Shown here: piece by piece, positions 45,404-54,695 of the stretch
Layout of the letters: every line of letters starts with the position of its first letter
Position numbering within the stretch: the first letter of the stretch is position 1
From: JBMNCR01 sp049366695
Lineage (GTDB): Bacteria > Bacillota > Clostridia > Eubacteriales > Alkalibacteraceae
Length of the DNA: 64,000 bases
Direction: 5' to 3'
Assembly (NCBI GenBank): GCA_049366695.1
Contig: JBMNCR010000060.1
Coordinates: 1-64,000, forward strand
Notes under the pieces: model-generated
The model's input: only the letters and a program-made list of their open reading frames with translations
Database searches by the model: none
Told to the model about the DNA's origin: nothing
Position numbers and translations under genes: made by a program

Positions 45404-45523
45404 AATATCCCTCCAAACATTTTTACCAAATATAATACCTAATTTATATTAACATAATCTATCTTTATAATCCAGATAAAAAACATACGTGTCACATTAA
45501 TCACATGTAATTGTTTTTCACTT

Positions 45524-45691
45524 TCCACTTTCTCATTATGTACCGGACAAGTAAACTCTAGATGACTACTCCGCTGATTTTCTCATCATAGGATCCTAAA
45601 ATTCGTTAAAACCTTTGATCAGGACTAATAATTATAAAGCGTATTTGTGTTTGATTAAAATTACACATAAACTATATCATGCAAGCTATTA
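45524..45691 (+). repeat. dispersed intergenic repeat, copy B (uninterrupted)
   Basis: Second copy of the element at 28201-28513. Bases 45524-45646 match copy A part 1 (about 103 of 123, no gaps). Bases 45639-45691 match copy A part 2 closely. Here the two parts are directly joined at GCGTATTT. It lies in the 398-base spacer between efp and aroK, which contains no gene I can see. Confidence 0.75.
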
Positions 45692-45731
45692 TTCATATCT
45701 ATTAAATACACTTTTTTCTTTCCATTGGTGT

Positions 45732-45743
45732 CGCGCATGCGCG
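45732..45743. repeat. GC-rich 12-bp palindrome
   Basis: CGCGCATGCGCG is a perfect palindrome of ten G/C bases in a very AT-rich spacer, 40 bases past copy B of the dispersed repeat. It may be part of the element or a protein site. Confidence 0.5.
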
Positions 45744-45801
45744 TTTGTGTAACAAAGCATTGGTTTATTTTTTATGTGATTAAGATAATGATACATATAT
45801 G

Positions 45802-46323
45802 CTAAAGTATATCATTATTATATTTTTCAATTATTATATCTACTATACTCAATATATTAATTTCATCAGTCTTAATCATATAATGGCATTGTTGATAATA
45901 TTTATACCTCTTATGCAACAATTGTCTTATAGCTCTCTCAGGATGTGCAGTATTTAAAAGAGGTCGATCATTATTGTCTTTTACTCTAAAATATATATTC
46001 TTAGCCGTAGCTGATAGACTTACTACATAACATTCATTTAATAACATTTCTCGATTAATATTTCTAGTTATTAAACCTCCACCAGTAGATATAACTTGTT
46101 TATTCTTCGTAAGTATTTCTTTAAGTACTTCAGTTTCTTTTTCTCTAAAAAAATCTTCTCCGTATTCATCAAAAATATCCTTTATAGATTTTCCTATTGT
46201 CTCCTCAATATAATCATCAGTATCAACAAAATCATAATTTAATTTTTCAGCCAGTATTTTACCAACAGTAGTTTTTCCTGTCCCCATAAATCCTATAAGT
46301 GCAATATTTTTTTTCTTATCCAT
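45802..46323 (-). CDS. aroK: shikimate kinase
   Basis: Phosphorylates shikimate in the chorismate pathway. 173 aa. Walker A GFMGTGKTTVG (11-21), shikimate-binding DTDD (about 34-37) with FFREKETEVL, GGG in STGGGLI, and the LID Arg in NDRPLL. AAGGAG lies rather far (about 13 bases) from the ATG. It follows aroD by 58 bases; no other aro gene is in the window. Confidence 0.94.
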   Translation of the reverse strand: MDKKKNIALIGFMGTGKTTVGKILAEKLNYDFVDTDDYIEETIGKSIKDIFDEYGEDFFREKETEVLKEILTKNKQVISTGGGLITRNINREMLLNECYVVSLSATAKNIYFRVKDNNDRPLLNTAHPERAIRQLLHKRYKYYQQCHYMIKTDEINILSIVDIIIEKYNNDIL

Positions 46324-46381
46324 GAAAAATCAGTGTCTCCTTTCTCATTAAATATACAAATCAACACTATAAGAATTGATA

Positions 46382-47131
46382 CTAATATAACTCTTTTATA
46401 AATAATCTTAATGTCTCTATATCCATCTGCCCTGGAGCTGATTCTATTTCGTCTAAAGAACAAAAAGTCAAAATTGAACCAAATAACCCTGAGCATACTC
46501 TTGTCATTTTTCCTATACTACCCATGGAAATAGTTATAATCGGGATTTTCATATACTCTTCTGATTTTAAAGTAGCATTCAGTAAAGTTAAAATATCTGC
46601 TGGATTTTCAGGCATTACTGCAATCTTAGCAATATCTCCACCTAAAGTTTGAACTTCTTTTAATTTATCAATCAATAGCTTTTCATCCGGCGTTTCTTTA
46701 AAATTATGGTAAGATAAAATCACTCTAATTTTTTTCTTTTTACTTTGTTCCAAAAGAGGCAAAATATATTCTTTTCCCATAGATATCTCATTATCTATTA
46801 AATCTACATACCCACTTTTAATTATTACTTGGTACAACTCATATATTAATTCTTTGTTGCAACTACCAGCCCCTCCTTCTTGTTCACTTCTATAAGTAGC
46901 TAGAATCAACGTATCTTTTGCTAAATCCTTAATTTCCTCAAGATTTAATTCTAAATTCTTTATCTCATCTATACCCCATTTATCTATTCTAAGTTCTAAT
47001 AAATCAGGCGAATATTTGACAGCTCTTTTTATCTGTTTTATTATTTCTTCTTTACTATTGGCCGTTATAGGTATACAAATAGATGGTTTTTCACCACCTA
47101 TAGATTTTCCATTTATATTTAATGTTTTCAT
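46382..47131 (-). CDS. aroD: 3-dehydroquinate dehydratase, type I
   Basis: Class I dehydroquinase (Schiff-base type) of 249 aa. ELRIDKW near residue 42, ATYRSEQEGG, catalytic His in ILSYHNF, Schiff-base Lys in IAKIAVMPE and TISMGSIGKMTR (substrate-binding Arg). AAGGAG precedes the ATG. Probably co-transcribed with aroK. It lies 76 bases downstream of the pilus gene pilO, with no terminator seen between, so pilus and aro genes may share read-through. Confidence 0.95.
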   Translation of the reverse strand: MKTLNINGKSIGGEKPSICIPITANSKEEIIKQIKRAVKYSPDLLELRIDKWGIDEIKNLELNLEEIKDLAKDTLILATYRSEQEGGAGSCNKELIYELYQVIIKSGYVDLIDNEISMGKEYILPLLEQSKKKKIRVILSYHNFKETPDEKLLIDKLKEVQTLGGDIAKIAVMPENPADILTLLNATLKSEEYMKIPIITISMGSIGKMTRVCSGLFGSILTFCSLDEIESAPGQMDIETLRLFIKELY

Positions 47132-47207
47132 TGCCCTCTCCTTAATACGTTATTCATATATAATAACTTTAAAAAATATCTAGAGCCATACACTCTAAAA
47201 TCTCAAA

Positions 47208-47831
47208 TTATTCGTATGGATTTGTTTTTCCGTCCACATTATCATTATTTATATTGTACTCTGAAAAATCGTATTCTTCTCCTTCAATTAAAAATGCAAA
47301 TGCACTAATTGTAATGTCTAATTGCATCTCATCCTCTGTAGTATAATATTTTAAACTTTCAATATTTATTTCTCTTTCATTGGAATATATTAATGCCATA
47401 TATTTATCTATATTTTCATAAGAACCTGATAATACTATATCAATGTCAACTTTACCTAGATATGTATTATTTTCATAAATTTTATCTATAACTTTTTGAG
47501 GGTTGCCAAATTGTATCACTTCATAATCAACTTTAGATTTATTTTTTATACCTAATAAATCCATATATAAGATTGGCAGTTTAACATCTGAAGGAATGGA
47601 ATTATTTATATCGTTTAACTCTTTTAGAATTTCATTTTTTTCTTCTTCTAATTTATTACTATCTCTAAGTAGTATTAATTCTTGAACAATTTGTTTTTGA
47701 GAATTAAGTTCAGCTGTATTTTCTTTATAGTCCTCATATTTTGGTAATAATAAGTAGAAAATATATAAGACAGAAACTGTTAAAATTATAAGGACACTTA
47801 TAAGTATTTTTTCTCTCTTACTCAGTTTCAT
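47208..47831 (-). CDS. pilO: type IV pilus alignment protein PilO
   Basis: 207 aa: one membrane helix near the N terminus (about 8-28), a coiled coil (about 33-75, with LNSQKQIVQELILLRD) and a C-terminal ferredoxin-like domain. Forms with PilN the inner-membrane alignment ring. Upstream in-frame codons reach 47876, but GGAGG stands eight bases before the ATG at 47829-47831 (MKLSKREK). The start overlaps the pilN stop by 14 bases. Confidence 0.87.
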   Translation of the reverse strand: MKLSKREKILISVLIILTVSVLYIFYLLLPKYEDYKENTAELNSQKQIVQELILLRDSNKLEEEKNEILKELNDINNSIPSDVKLPILYMDLLGIKNKSKVDYEVIQFGNPQKVIDKIYENNTYLGKVDIDIVLSGSYENIDKYMALIYSNEREINIESLKYYTTEDEMQLDITISAFAFLIEGEEYDFSEYNINNDNVDGKTNPYE

Positions 47832-48357
47832 TATCATCGCCTCCTTCACTTTCTTTATATTGGAAGGATACTTCAAATTTAATTACCTCTTCAAAGTTAA
47901 CAGATTCTATCCTTATTTCTTTTGAATTATCAAGATTATATAAATTTGAAACTAATTCAGCAATTTCTTCGTCAACATTTGCTTCACCTTTTATAATCAT
48001 ATAACTATCATTTATATATTGTTCTGTAAATACAATTCCTTTAGGTACTAATTTCTCTATCTCTTGAATTAAAACATAAAGATTTTCACTATTAATATTT
48101 GCTAACATTTCTTTTTTAGTAGCTAATTCTTCTCTTGCCGTATTAACCTCTTCTTTATCAATAACAACTTCATTTAAAGACTGTAATTCTTCATTTACAC
48201 TTATTAACTCTTTTCTATTATTATAATCCATTATATATACTGCAAAATACAGTCCTACCATCAATACTATTAATATAATAAAAAAAATTACAATTTTAAT
48301 TTTACTACCGCTCTTGTTTTTTAACTTATCCTCGGGATGAAGATTAATATCCCCCAT
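47818..48357 (-). CDS. pilN: type IV pilus assembly protein PilN
   Basis: 179 aa. It starts MGDINLHPED, echoing the INLLPW-type N-terminal tail by which PilN binds PilM. Then a membrane helix (about 22-44), a coiled coil (about 48-85) and a C-terminal ferredoxin-like domain. Encoded between pilM (5 bases) and pilO (overlap). Confidence 0.88.
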   Translation of the reverse strand: MGDINLHPEDKLKNKSGSKIKIVIFFIILIVLMVGLYFAVYIMDYNNRKELISVNEELQSLNEVVIDKEEVNTAREELATKKEMLANINSENLYVLIQEIEKLVPKGIVFTEQYINDSYMIIKGEANVDEEIAELVSNLYNLDNSKEIRIESVNFEEVIKFEVSFQYKESEGGDDNETE

Positions 48358-48362
48358 TAAAT

Positions 48363-49445
48363 TTACCCCCTTCTAACTATAGCTCCAATAGTATTGGCTA
48401 GAATAGCAACATTATTTTCAGATGTATTATTTTTAATCTCGATATTGTTTAATTTTTTAATTATCTCAGTATTTATATTAGTATATTTTTTTATATAATC
48501 ATCTATTTGAGGGATTAAGGATCCACCACCAATAATAAAAATATGATCTATTTTTTTTAGTTTGGACATGGATATAAAAAATTCAATAACCTGATAAATC
48601 TCTAAAGTAATATCATTGTATATTTTTGTAATTTCATCATATAACATGGACTCAATCTCATTCATTTTACTTTTATTTAAAAAATAAAAATCATTTTCAT
48701 GTTTCCATTTTTCAGCTCTTTTAAAATCTAAATCTAAAATGTTTGATATTACTTTTGTTATATCTTTTCCACCTAGTTTTAAATTTCTATGTAAAAACAC
48801 ATCTCTATTTTCAATAAATGTAATAGATGTCTTTTCATGACCAAAATCAATTATAGCAAAGTTATCATTATCAATATTTTTTTCATTATCTGCTACTATA
48901 TAATTATTTTCATTGCAAAATAATTTTGTTACACAATTTGGCTGAATATCTACAACATTAACTTTATACCCAGCTTTAGCAAAACAAGTAATATAGTCAT
49001 TAATAATTTCTCTTAAAACAGCAACTCCTTGAACTTTACACATAGATATTTCATTGTCTTCTTCATTTTTCTTAGTAAACACTTCTAATACATTACTATC
49101 TACTATAAATTCATCTACACTCTCTGGCAACAATACTGACATCTCAAATTTCACTGCTTGTTTTAACTCATCATTATCCATCACTGGTAATTCAAAAGTT
49201 CTTAAAACAATTTCACTAGAGGCTAACAGTATTCTAATATTTTTAGATTTCATTTTAATTTTCGTTAGTAACTCTGTTATATCACCTTTATTTATTATTT
49301 TTCCATCTACTATAGATCCTTCTGGTGTAGGGATAATTTGGTAATCGTCGATTTTAATAAATTTATCCTTAACTTGACCAGTTATTACTTTTACATTTTT
49401 ACTACCAAAATCAAAAACCGTGACCATATTATTACTGCGAAACAA
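48363..49445 (-). CDS. pilM: type IV pilus actin-like protein PilM
   Basis: 360-aa cytoplasmic actin-fold ATPase that links PilN to the assembly ATPases. Phosphate-1 region VTVFDFGSKNVKVI (about 8-21), phosphate-2 region FAIIDFGHEKTSITF, adenosine region IFIIGGGSLIPQID. TTG start about seven bases after GGGGGG. Upstream of pilN in the same transcript, 30 bases after the PilX-like gene. Confidence 0.92.
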   Translation of the reverse strand: MFRSNNMVTVFDFGSKNVKVITGQVKDKFIKIDDYQIIPTPEGSIVDGKIINKGDITELLTKIKMKSKNIRILLASSEIVLRTFELPVMDNDELKQAVKFEMSVLLPESVDEFIVDSNVLEVFTKKNEEDNEISMCKVQGVAVLREIINDYITCFAKAGYKVNVVDIQPNCVTKLFCNENNYIVADNEKNIDNDNFAIIDFGHEKTSITFIENRDVFLHRNLKLGGKDITKVISNILDLDFKRAEKWKHENDFYFLNKSKMNEIESMLYDEITKIYNDITLEIYQVIEFFISMSKLKKIDHIFIIGGGSLIPQIDDYIKKYTNINTEIIKKLNNIEIKNNTSENNVAILANTIGAIVRRG

Positions 49446-49475
49446 AACGTATCCCCCCAGTATTATGTTAAAAAT

Positions 49476-50567
49476 TTACTTTATTTCTTTACATTTTAAC
49501 ACATTTACGACATAATGCGTACAATTATTCTCTATAATGCCATCAGGCAAAAAAAATATTGTATTTTGTATTATATCTTTATTATATATTAATTGTCCAT
49601 AAAATTCAGTTATATTTGATGCATCTAAAATAATTATACACCCTTCAATTTTTCCATCAATCTTAATTACACTATTATTTTTACCTATAATTAATAATAC
49701 CCCTTCAATTATAGTATTGTTATCAATATATATTTCTTTTATATCAGATAATATCAACACCCCCTTCATAGTGCATTTATTTACAGTTATTTTATTTATC
49801 CCCTGAACATAACAAATATCGTAAATATCGATATTCGTTGGGTTAGTATTATTATCAATTATTATGCTATCTTCACAATCGCCTAATAATTCGTAGAATA
49901 AATCAGGATATTCATTTATTAACCAATTCTTATATGAATCTATTTTTATTTTTGAGTAATTAGGAGATAGTGTATCTTTTTCAATGTAATTATTAAAATA
50001 TACCTCCTTATTACAATTATTTATTTTAATATTTCCTTTAACATCTAAGTATGCCCCTCCTCCATGCATGGAATTAACATTCATATTACCGGTAACTACA
50101 ACTGTAGGCAGTATTTCATCTTTTGATGAAATTTTTTCAATATTCATTATTGTTAAGTCACCATCACAATAAATTGCATAATTTGATAAACTACTTAAAT
50201 TTAAGAACTTTGGCGCTATTTCAACAATAAGTTCAAATTTCCTATATATATTTTTAACTTTTCCTTCAGCAATTATTTTCTTCCTTGTTTCATTTATTTC
50301 AAAAATAGAGTATTTATAATATCCATTTCCCATTGTACTCCATGAAGTAGAAACGTTATTATTCCAATTTGAAGTAAGGATACTAATAGCTTCTTCTCCT
50401 GCTCCTTGAGCTAAATAAAGAGCTTGTTCATACCTTGCATAATTAATGGTAGATTTATATTCTAAAAGCGAAGTATATAATATAGACACAATTATTATAC
50501 ATAAGAAAAGCATTACAATAATTGTAAATACTAAAGTGGAGCTTCCTTTTTTATTAAAATCTTTCAT
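49476..50567 (-). CDS. PilX-like minor pilus component
   Basis: 363 aa. The N terminus KKGSSTLVFTIIVMLFLCII is a hydrophobic helix after a Gly-Ser, of the PilX_N type rather than the FTLxE type, with YEQALYLAQGAGEEAI following as in PilX. The rest is a series of short beta strands (residues 130-350) resembling a polymer-forming or beta-helix domain. It probably sits at the pilus tip or primes assembly. A GTG at 50576 lies in the AGGTGA site, so the ATG at 50565-50567 is preferred. Confidence 0.75.
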   Translation of the reverse strand: MKDFNKKGSSTLVFTIIVMLFLCIIIVSILYTSLLEYKSTINYARYEQALYLAQGAGEEAISILTSNWNNNVSTSWSTMGNGYYKYSIFEINETRKKIIAEGKVKNIYRKFELIVEIAPKFLNLSSLSNYAIYCDGDLTIMNIEKISSKDEILPTVVVTGNMNVNSMHGGGAYLDVKGNIKINNCNKEVYFNNYIEKDTLSPNYSKIKIDSYKNWLINEYPDLFYELLGDCEDSIIIDNNTNPTNIDIYDICYVQGINKITVNKCTMKGVLILSDIKEIYIDNNTIIEGVLLIIGKNNSVIKIDGKIEGCIIILDASNITEFYGQLIYNKDIIQNTIFFLPDGIIENNCTHYVVNVLKCKEIK

Positions 50568-50584
50568 AAAAATCACCTGTTTAT

Positions 50585-51088
50585 TTAATTATTAATGATT
50601 ATTATTTGTCCATGGTATTTTATTTCTTTTGATAATTTATAATCTTTTTCTGACGAAGAAGCTTCTAACTCAAATAAAATAAACTTTCCATCCACAATTT
50701 CTATCTTAAATTCATTGATATCTGATAATATTTGAGAAGTACTTCCATAACCTATGCTGTTTAAATATTGATCTGTCTTGTTCTTATATATTATATTTTT
50801 TGAATGTGTATAGTAGTTATAATAATTGGGAGATTCAAGGTCTTTAAAGTAATATTTGTTATTTACAACGAATATTTTTTCAGAATTTAATATTTGTTTT
50901 TCGAGAATAACTGAAAAAAACCTTAGATTATCTATTGCAATAGTGGAATTATAAAGAGTATTGTAAGAATTCATTTGAAAATTAAAAAAAGTAATCATTG
51001 ATGTTAATATTATTAGGATTAGTGCTAAAGATACAACTATTTCTACTAGTGTAAAAGCATTCTTTATTGAATTAGCACCTGGGTACAT
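50585..51088 (-). CDS. minor prepilin, PilW/PulJ-like, with Ala at -1
   Basis: 167 aa. The class III signal reads KNAFTLVEIVVSLALILIIL: Phe-Thr-Leu-x-Glu is intact but the residue before the cleavage site is Ala instead of Gly. The C-terminal part is a beta domain with INEFKIEIVDGK and the usual minor-pilin spacing. GAGG stands five bases before the ATG. It overlaps the upstream prepilin gene by 25 bases. Confidence 0.82.
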   Translation of the reverse strand: MYPGANSIKNAFTLVEIVVSLALILIILTSMITFFNFQMNSYNTLYNSTIAIDNLRFFSVILEKQILNSEKIFVVNNKYYFKDLESPNYYNYYTHSKNIIYKNKTDQYLNSIGYGSTSQILSDINEFKIEIVDGKFILFELEASSSEKDYKLSKEIKYHGQIIIINN

Positions 51089-51435
51089 ATGTCCTCGAAT
51101 CTTTTTTGTGAAAATGAAATTTTAATCTCATATAGATCATTAGTCTCCCCCTGTATTTCTAAGACATAATTATTACTTGTATCTGAATATTTTTGTATTA
51201 TTTTATCTAACTCATATTTATTTATTTGTTCTTTATCAATAGTTTTCAATTCTATGATGATATCATCAATTACTTCTTGAGCATTAATGATTTGTATATA
51301 TCTCTCCCTAGAAAAATGATGAATATCTAAAGCAAATTTTAAACAGCCTATCACTGCAGTAGAAATAATGATAAATATAAACAATGCTATCACCACTTCT
51401 ATAATAGTAAAACCTCTTGATTTTTTATTATTCAT
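51064..51435 (-). CDS. minor prepilin, PilV/PulI-like
   Basis: 123 aa. Prepilin signal KKSRGFTIIEVVIALFIFI with cleavage expected between Gly and Phe. Then a long N-terminal helix and a small beta domain (YVLEIQGETNDLYEIKISF). The gene overlaps its neighbours on both sides (4 and 25 bases), indicating a tight minor-pilin operon. Confidence 0.85.
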   Translation of the reverse strand: MNNKKSRGFTIIEVVIALFIFIIISTAVIGCLKFALDIHHFSRERYIQIINAQEVIDDIIIELKTIDKEQINKYELDKIIQKYSDTSNNYVLEIQGETNDLYEIKISFSQKRFEDICTQVLIQ

Positions 51436-51884
51436 GCTCCCCCCTCTTTCAAATATATTCGACCACTTCCTATTTGTAATACTATAGTTATTTTTTCTCC
51501 GTTTTTATCCTCAAAAGTTATATGTCCACCTTGATTAACTGTTCCTATAGGTTTAAACGCAAGGTATTTTCCATAGTAAGTATTTGAAGTAATCTTTATA
51601 TCATCTTTAAATACTATTATTTCTGTAATAATACTATCAGCTATTGTTTGTACATATATTTTATCTTTATAAAAATATACCTTTCTCGTACAACCGTCAA
51701 TCATGGCATTATTCTTATTTACTATCAGTAGTTGCAGTATTTCTCTTGCTTGTATCTGTAAATTTTGTTTATGTACAAATCTCCACCATGAATTACAGTT
51801 TATTAAGATAATACTTAATAACAACGTAACAATAGCTATAACTGCTATCATCTCAATTAGAGTAAAACCTTTTTTATTATCCAT
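51432..51884 (-). CDS. minor prepilin, GspH/FimT-like
   Basis: 150 aa. Prepilin signal DNKKGFTLIEMIAVIAIVTLLLSI (cleavage Gly-Phe, Glu at +5). The C-terminal domain has RKVYFYKDKIYVQTI and the ending TIVLQIGSGRIYL typical of GspH/FimT. First of four minor-pilin genes; overlaps the next by 4 bases. Confidence 0.87.
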   Translation of the reverse strand: MDNKKGFTLIEMIAVIAIVTLLLSIILINCNSWWRFVHKQNLQIQAREILQLLIVNKNNAMIDGCTRKVYFYKDKIYVQTIADSIITEIIVFKDDIKITSNTYYGKYLAFKPIGTVNQGGHITFEDKNGEKITIVLQIGSGRIYLKEGGA

Positions 51885-52163
51885 ACCTTTCTCCTGAGTT
51901 TAAATTAATACTTTATTAGTAATACCACCTTCCCCTCCTTTTTTAGTAATTCTTATTATTAAATTTAGATCATCAAAATTCCATCAAAAAAACTGTTATT
52001 TTGTCATTCTAAGCCAAATCTCTTTAGCACATAATGAGAAAGTTGAAAACAATTACAATAAACCATAATTTCATCATGTAATGCTTCAACATTTTAGTTT
52101 ATGTGCGAAATCAAAGAATCTAAAAAATAAATAATCTACAATAAAAAAATAATGATTTTGTAA
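51885..52163 (-). other. spacer between pilD and the minor pilins with a weak repeat relic
   Basis: No gene seen. On the minus strand, bases 52030-52056 read TGTAATTGTTTTCAACTTTC then TCATTATGTGC, similar to the beginning of the dispersed repeat (TTTCTCATTATGTACC in copy B). The rest does not align clearly, so this may be a decayed third copy. A GGAGGGGAAGG run near 51929 could be a ribosome site for the first minor pilin but is 40 bases away. Confidence 0.35.
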
Positions 52164-52913
52164 TTAAAATAATGTGTTAATATACCAATTCAACAATGTT
52201 TCTCCATAGAACATGACAATAAACGCACCAATAGATATCCACGGTCCAAATGGTATAGCATCCTGTTTACTTTTAATTTTTGTAATTAGTAGTAAGATAC
52301 CAAAAAATCCACCTAGTACAAAAGCAAGCAAAATAGTAAGAAGGGAGAGTTTCCACCCTAAAAAAAGCCCAAGTACAGCCATCAACTTAACATCCCCCAT
52401 TCCCATGCCTTTACCACCAGTCAAAATAACAATAAGTAAAAGGGGCAACATACCTATAAGAGCACCTATCAACGCTTCTCTCCAAGGCATAAATCCTAAT
52501 ATTATATTTAAAATTATAAATATAATAAGTGTAAAATAGTTTAAAACATCAGGAATAATAAGATGATCAAAATCGATAAATGTATCTACAATCAAAATTG
52601 ATAACAATACTAAATATATTATCAATGTAGTTTGTAATCCGATCATATAATATGTAAATACAAAGAAAAATGCAGTTATAAACTCCACTAGAGCATATCT
52701 GTATGACACTTTTACACCACAGTATCTACACTTTCCCCCTAAAAGCCACCAACTTATAACAGGTATTAAATCTATTGGTTTTAATCTAGTCCCACAATTA
52801 TAACAATGGGATGGTGGCGAAATAATGGATTCTTCCATGGGGATTCTATATATACACACATTTAAAAAGCTTCCTATTACTAATCCAAAGATAAATATAA
52901 TGACATAATCCAA
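52164..52913 (-). CDS. pilD: prepilin peptidase PilD (A24 family)
   Basis: 249-aa membrane aspartic protease that removes prepilin leaders, and in many species N-methylates the new end. Four Cys of the cytoplasmic zinc loop are present (37, 40, 62, 65), as in bifunctional enzymes. Catalytic Asp residues lie in DTFIDFDHLIIPD (110-122) and GMGDVKL (Asp174). The in-frame codons upstream of 52913 precede GGGAGG, so the TTG seven bases after it is the start. Downstream of the pilA gene and its terminator. Confidence 0.92.
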   Translation of the reverse strand: MDYVIIFIFGLVIGSFLNVCIYRIPMEESIISPPSHCYNCGTRLKPIDLIPVISWWLLGGKCRYCGVKVSYRYALVEFITAFFFVFTYYMIGLQTTLIIYLVLLSILIVDTFIDFDHLIIPDVLNYFTLIIFIILNIILGFMPWREALIGALIGMLPLLLIVILTGGKGMGMGDVKLMAVLGLFLGWKLSLLTILLAFVLGGFFGILLLITKIKSKQDAIPFGPWISIGAFIVMFYGETLLNWYINTLF

Positions 52914-52983
52914 TGCAACACCTCCCTTTTTATTATAATAACATATACTTCGACACAGTATTGTAATTTCCTCTTTTTTACAT

Positions 52984-53010
52984 AAAAAAAACTGCAAGAT
53001 TTACTTGCAG
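52984..53010 (-). terminator. terminator of the major pilin gene
   Basis: On the minus strand CTGCAAG pairs with CTTGCAG (52992-53010, loop of five) and seven T follow. Situated between pilA and pilD, it would allow high pilin output with partial read-through. Confidence 0.88.
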
Positions 53011-53019
53011 CTAGATTTA

Positions 53020-53367
53020 TTAAGAAGTAGTCTTACTAAAAGAATGACTCGTTGAATCATAACTTAATGTCCCACTATGTAAAGTAATTGCTTCGTCTAT
53101 ATAACCAGCTGTTTCTAAAGCTGTTTGTATTGCTGCTGCATTAGCACCTGTAGGCCAAGCATTGTTATCAGAGTAATAAAGAGTAACCGCACTATTTAAC
53201 ATTTTTATATTTGCATCATCAGTAGTATCTTTAGCAGTATCTAATGTACCTACAACTCTCGGCACTGCTAAAGCTGCAAGTATTCCTAATATTGCTATTA
53301 CAACAACTAATTCTATCAATGTAAAACCTTTTTGATTTTTCTTAAAAGTTTTTCTTATTTTAATCAT
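53020..53367 (-). CDS. pilA: major type IV pilin (PilA-like)
   Basis: 115 aa. Prepilin signal KNQKGFTLIELVVVIAILGI (cleavage Gly-Phe, Glu5), then AALAVPRVVGTLDTAKDTTD as the rest of the N-terminal helix. A short C-terminal domain has YYSDNNAWPTGANAAAIQTAL and ends SYDSTSHSFSKTTS. No Cys, so no disulfide loop. The small size and own strong terminator mark it as the likely shaft subunit. AGGGGGAG precedes the ATG. Confidence 0.9.
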   Translation of the reverse strand: MIKIRKTFKKNQKGFTLIELVVVIAILGILAALAVPRVVGTLDTAKDTTDDANIKMLNSAVTLYYSDNNAWPTGANAAAIQTALETAGYIDEAITLHSGTLSYDSTSHSFSKTTS

Positions 53368-53467
53368 AATAACTCCCCCTCTTCCTTTTACCCTTATTAT
53401 ATTACTATATTTTCACCTTTTCAACATAAAGACAAAAAATATTTTTGTCTATTATGTAAAATTTTGC

Positions 53468-54679
53468 TTAAGAAATTATATTATATAAATCAAATATAGG
53501 CAATATCATAGAAATTACTATAAATGCAACTATTATTCCTAGAATAACTATTATCAAAGGTTCTATTAATGTAGTAAGCTGATCTACAGCGGTTTCTACC
53601 TCCGTATCATAAAAATCCGCTACCTTTTCTAATACATAATCCAATGTTCCTGAATTTTCTCCTACTTCTACCATTTGATATACCAAGGGTGGAAAACTTC
53701 CTGATTCTTCCATTGTTTTTCCAATGCTAAATCCCTTTCTAACGCCATCTTTAACTACATTTAAGTCTTTTTTTATATATTCATTATTTACAACTCTTTG
53801 AACTACATCTAGAGACTGTAAAATATCAATACCACTATTTAACATAACTGATAATGTATTTGCAAATCTAGACATAACTACCTTAGTATTTAATGGTCCA
53901 AATAATATCATTTTTAATTTAAACTTGTCTAGTTTATATCTTCCCTGAGGAGTGGATGTATATTTTTTTAGGAAGTACACTGTGGCTACAATAATTAAAA
54001 TATGTATATACCAAAAACTTCTTATACTTGTACTTATGCCCATTAGTAATTTTGTAGCAAAAGGCAATTCTGCTCCAAATGAATCAAACATATTAATAAA
54101 GGTAGGCATTACAAAAGTTAGTAATATCACTACAACTAATATAGACACTATTGAGACTACTATTGGATATGTAAGAGCACTTTTAACTTTTTGATTTATC
54201 TTATATTCCTTTTCAAAATGCACAGCCATGTCTTCCATTACTTTATCTAGTGTTCCACTTATTTCCCCAGTCTGTATCATACTGATCAACAGATAAGGAA
54301 ATACTTTTGGTTCTTTTGCCATGGATGCAGATAGGGAATTACCTCTTAACAAATCATCATACATTAAGTCTAGTACTCCAGCCAATTTTTTATTTGTTGT
54401 TTGTTTTCGAAGTATATCAATACTATCCACCACTGTTATTCCAGAGCGTATTGTTGTGGCAAACTGCCTGCATAACAGAGCTAAATCTTTGATGCTTACT
54501 TTTTTTTCAAAAGAAAAATTGATATCTCCTCCCCACGATTCCCTTAATTCATCGATTTGTAAAGGAATATATCTCTTTTCTCTAATAAGTAGAAGTACTT
54601 CTTCTTTTGAAGACGCATCAAATGTTCCCTTGATTGTTTTACCTTCCATATCTTTTGCAACATAAACATATATCGGCAT
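53468..54679 (-). CDS. pilC: type IV pilus platform protein PilC
   Basis: 403-aa inner-membrane platform that couples the ATPases to pilin insertion. Two T2SF domains (about 65-190 and 270-395), each followed by membrane helices. Family segments FCRQ-like LLCRQFATTIRSGITVVDSIDIL and FANTLSVMLNSGIDILQSLDVV. GGAGGG stands five bases before the ATG. 17 bases after pilT. Confidence 0.95.
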   Translation of the reverse strand: MPIYVYVAKDMEGKTIKGTFDASSKEEVLLLIREKRYIPLQIDELRESWGGDINFSFEKKVSIKDLALLCRQFATTIRSGITVVDSIDILRKQTTNKKLAGVLDLMYDDLLRGNSLSASMAKEPKVFPYLLISMIQTGEISGTLDKVMEDMAVHFEKEYKINQKVKSALTYPIVVSIVSILVVVILLTFVMPTFINMFDSFGAELPFATKLLMGISTSIRSFWYIHILIIVATVYFLKKYTSTPQGRYKLDKFKLKMILFGPLNTKVVMSRFANTLSVMLNSGIDILQSLDVVQRVVNNEYIKKDLNVVKDGVRKGFSIGKTMEESGSFPPLVYQMVEVGENSGTLDYVLEKVADFYDTEVETAVDQLTTLIEPLIIVILGIIVAFIVISMILPIFDLYNIIS

Positions 54680-54695
54680 AATCTTCCCTCCGTAA

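Noticed and set aside
46293..46496. Minus-strand frame between aroD and aroK
   Set aside because: Lies in another frame of the 3' end of aroD; no family features.
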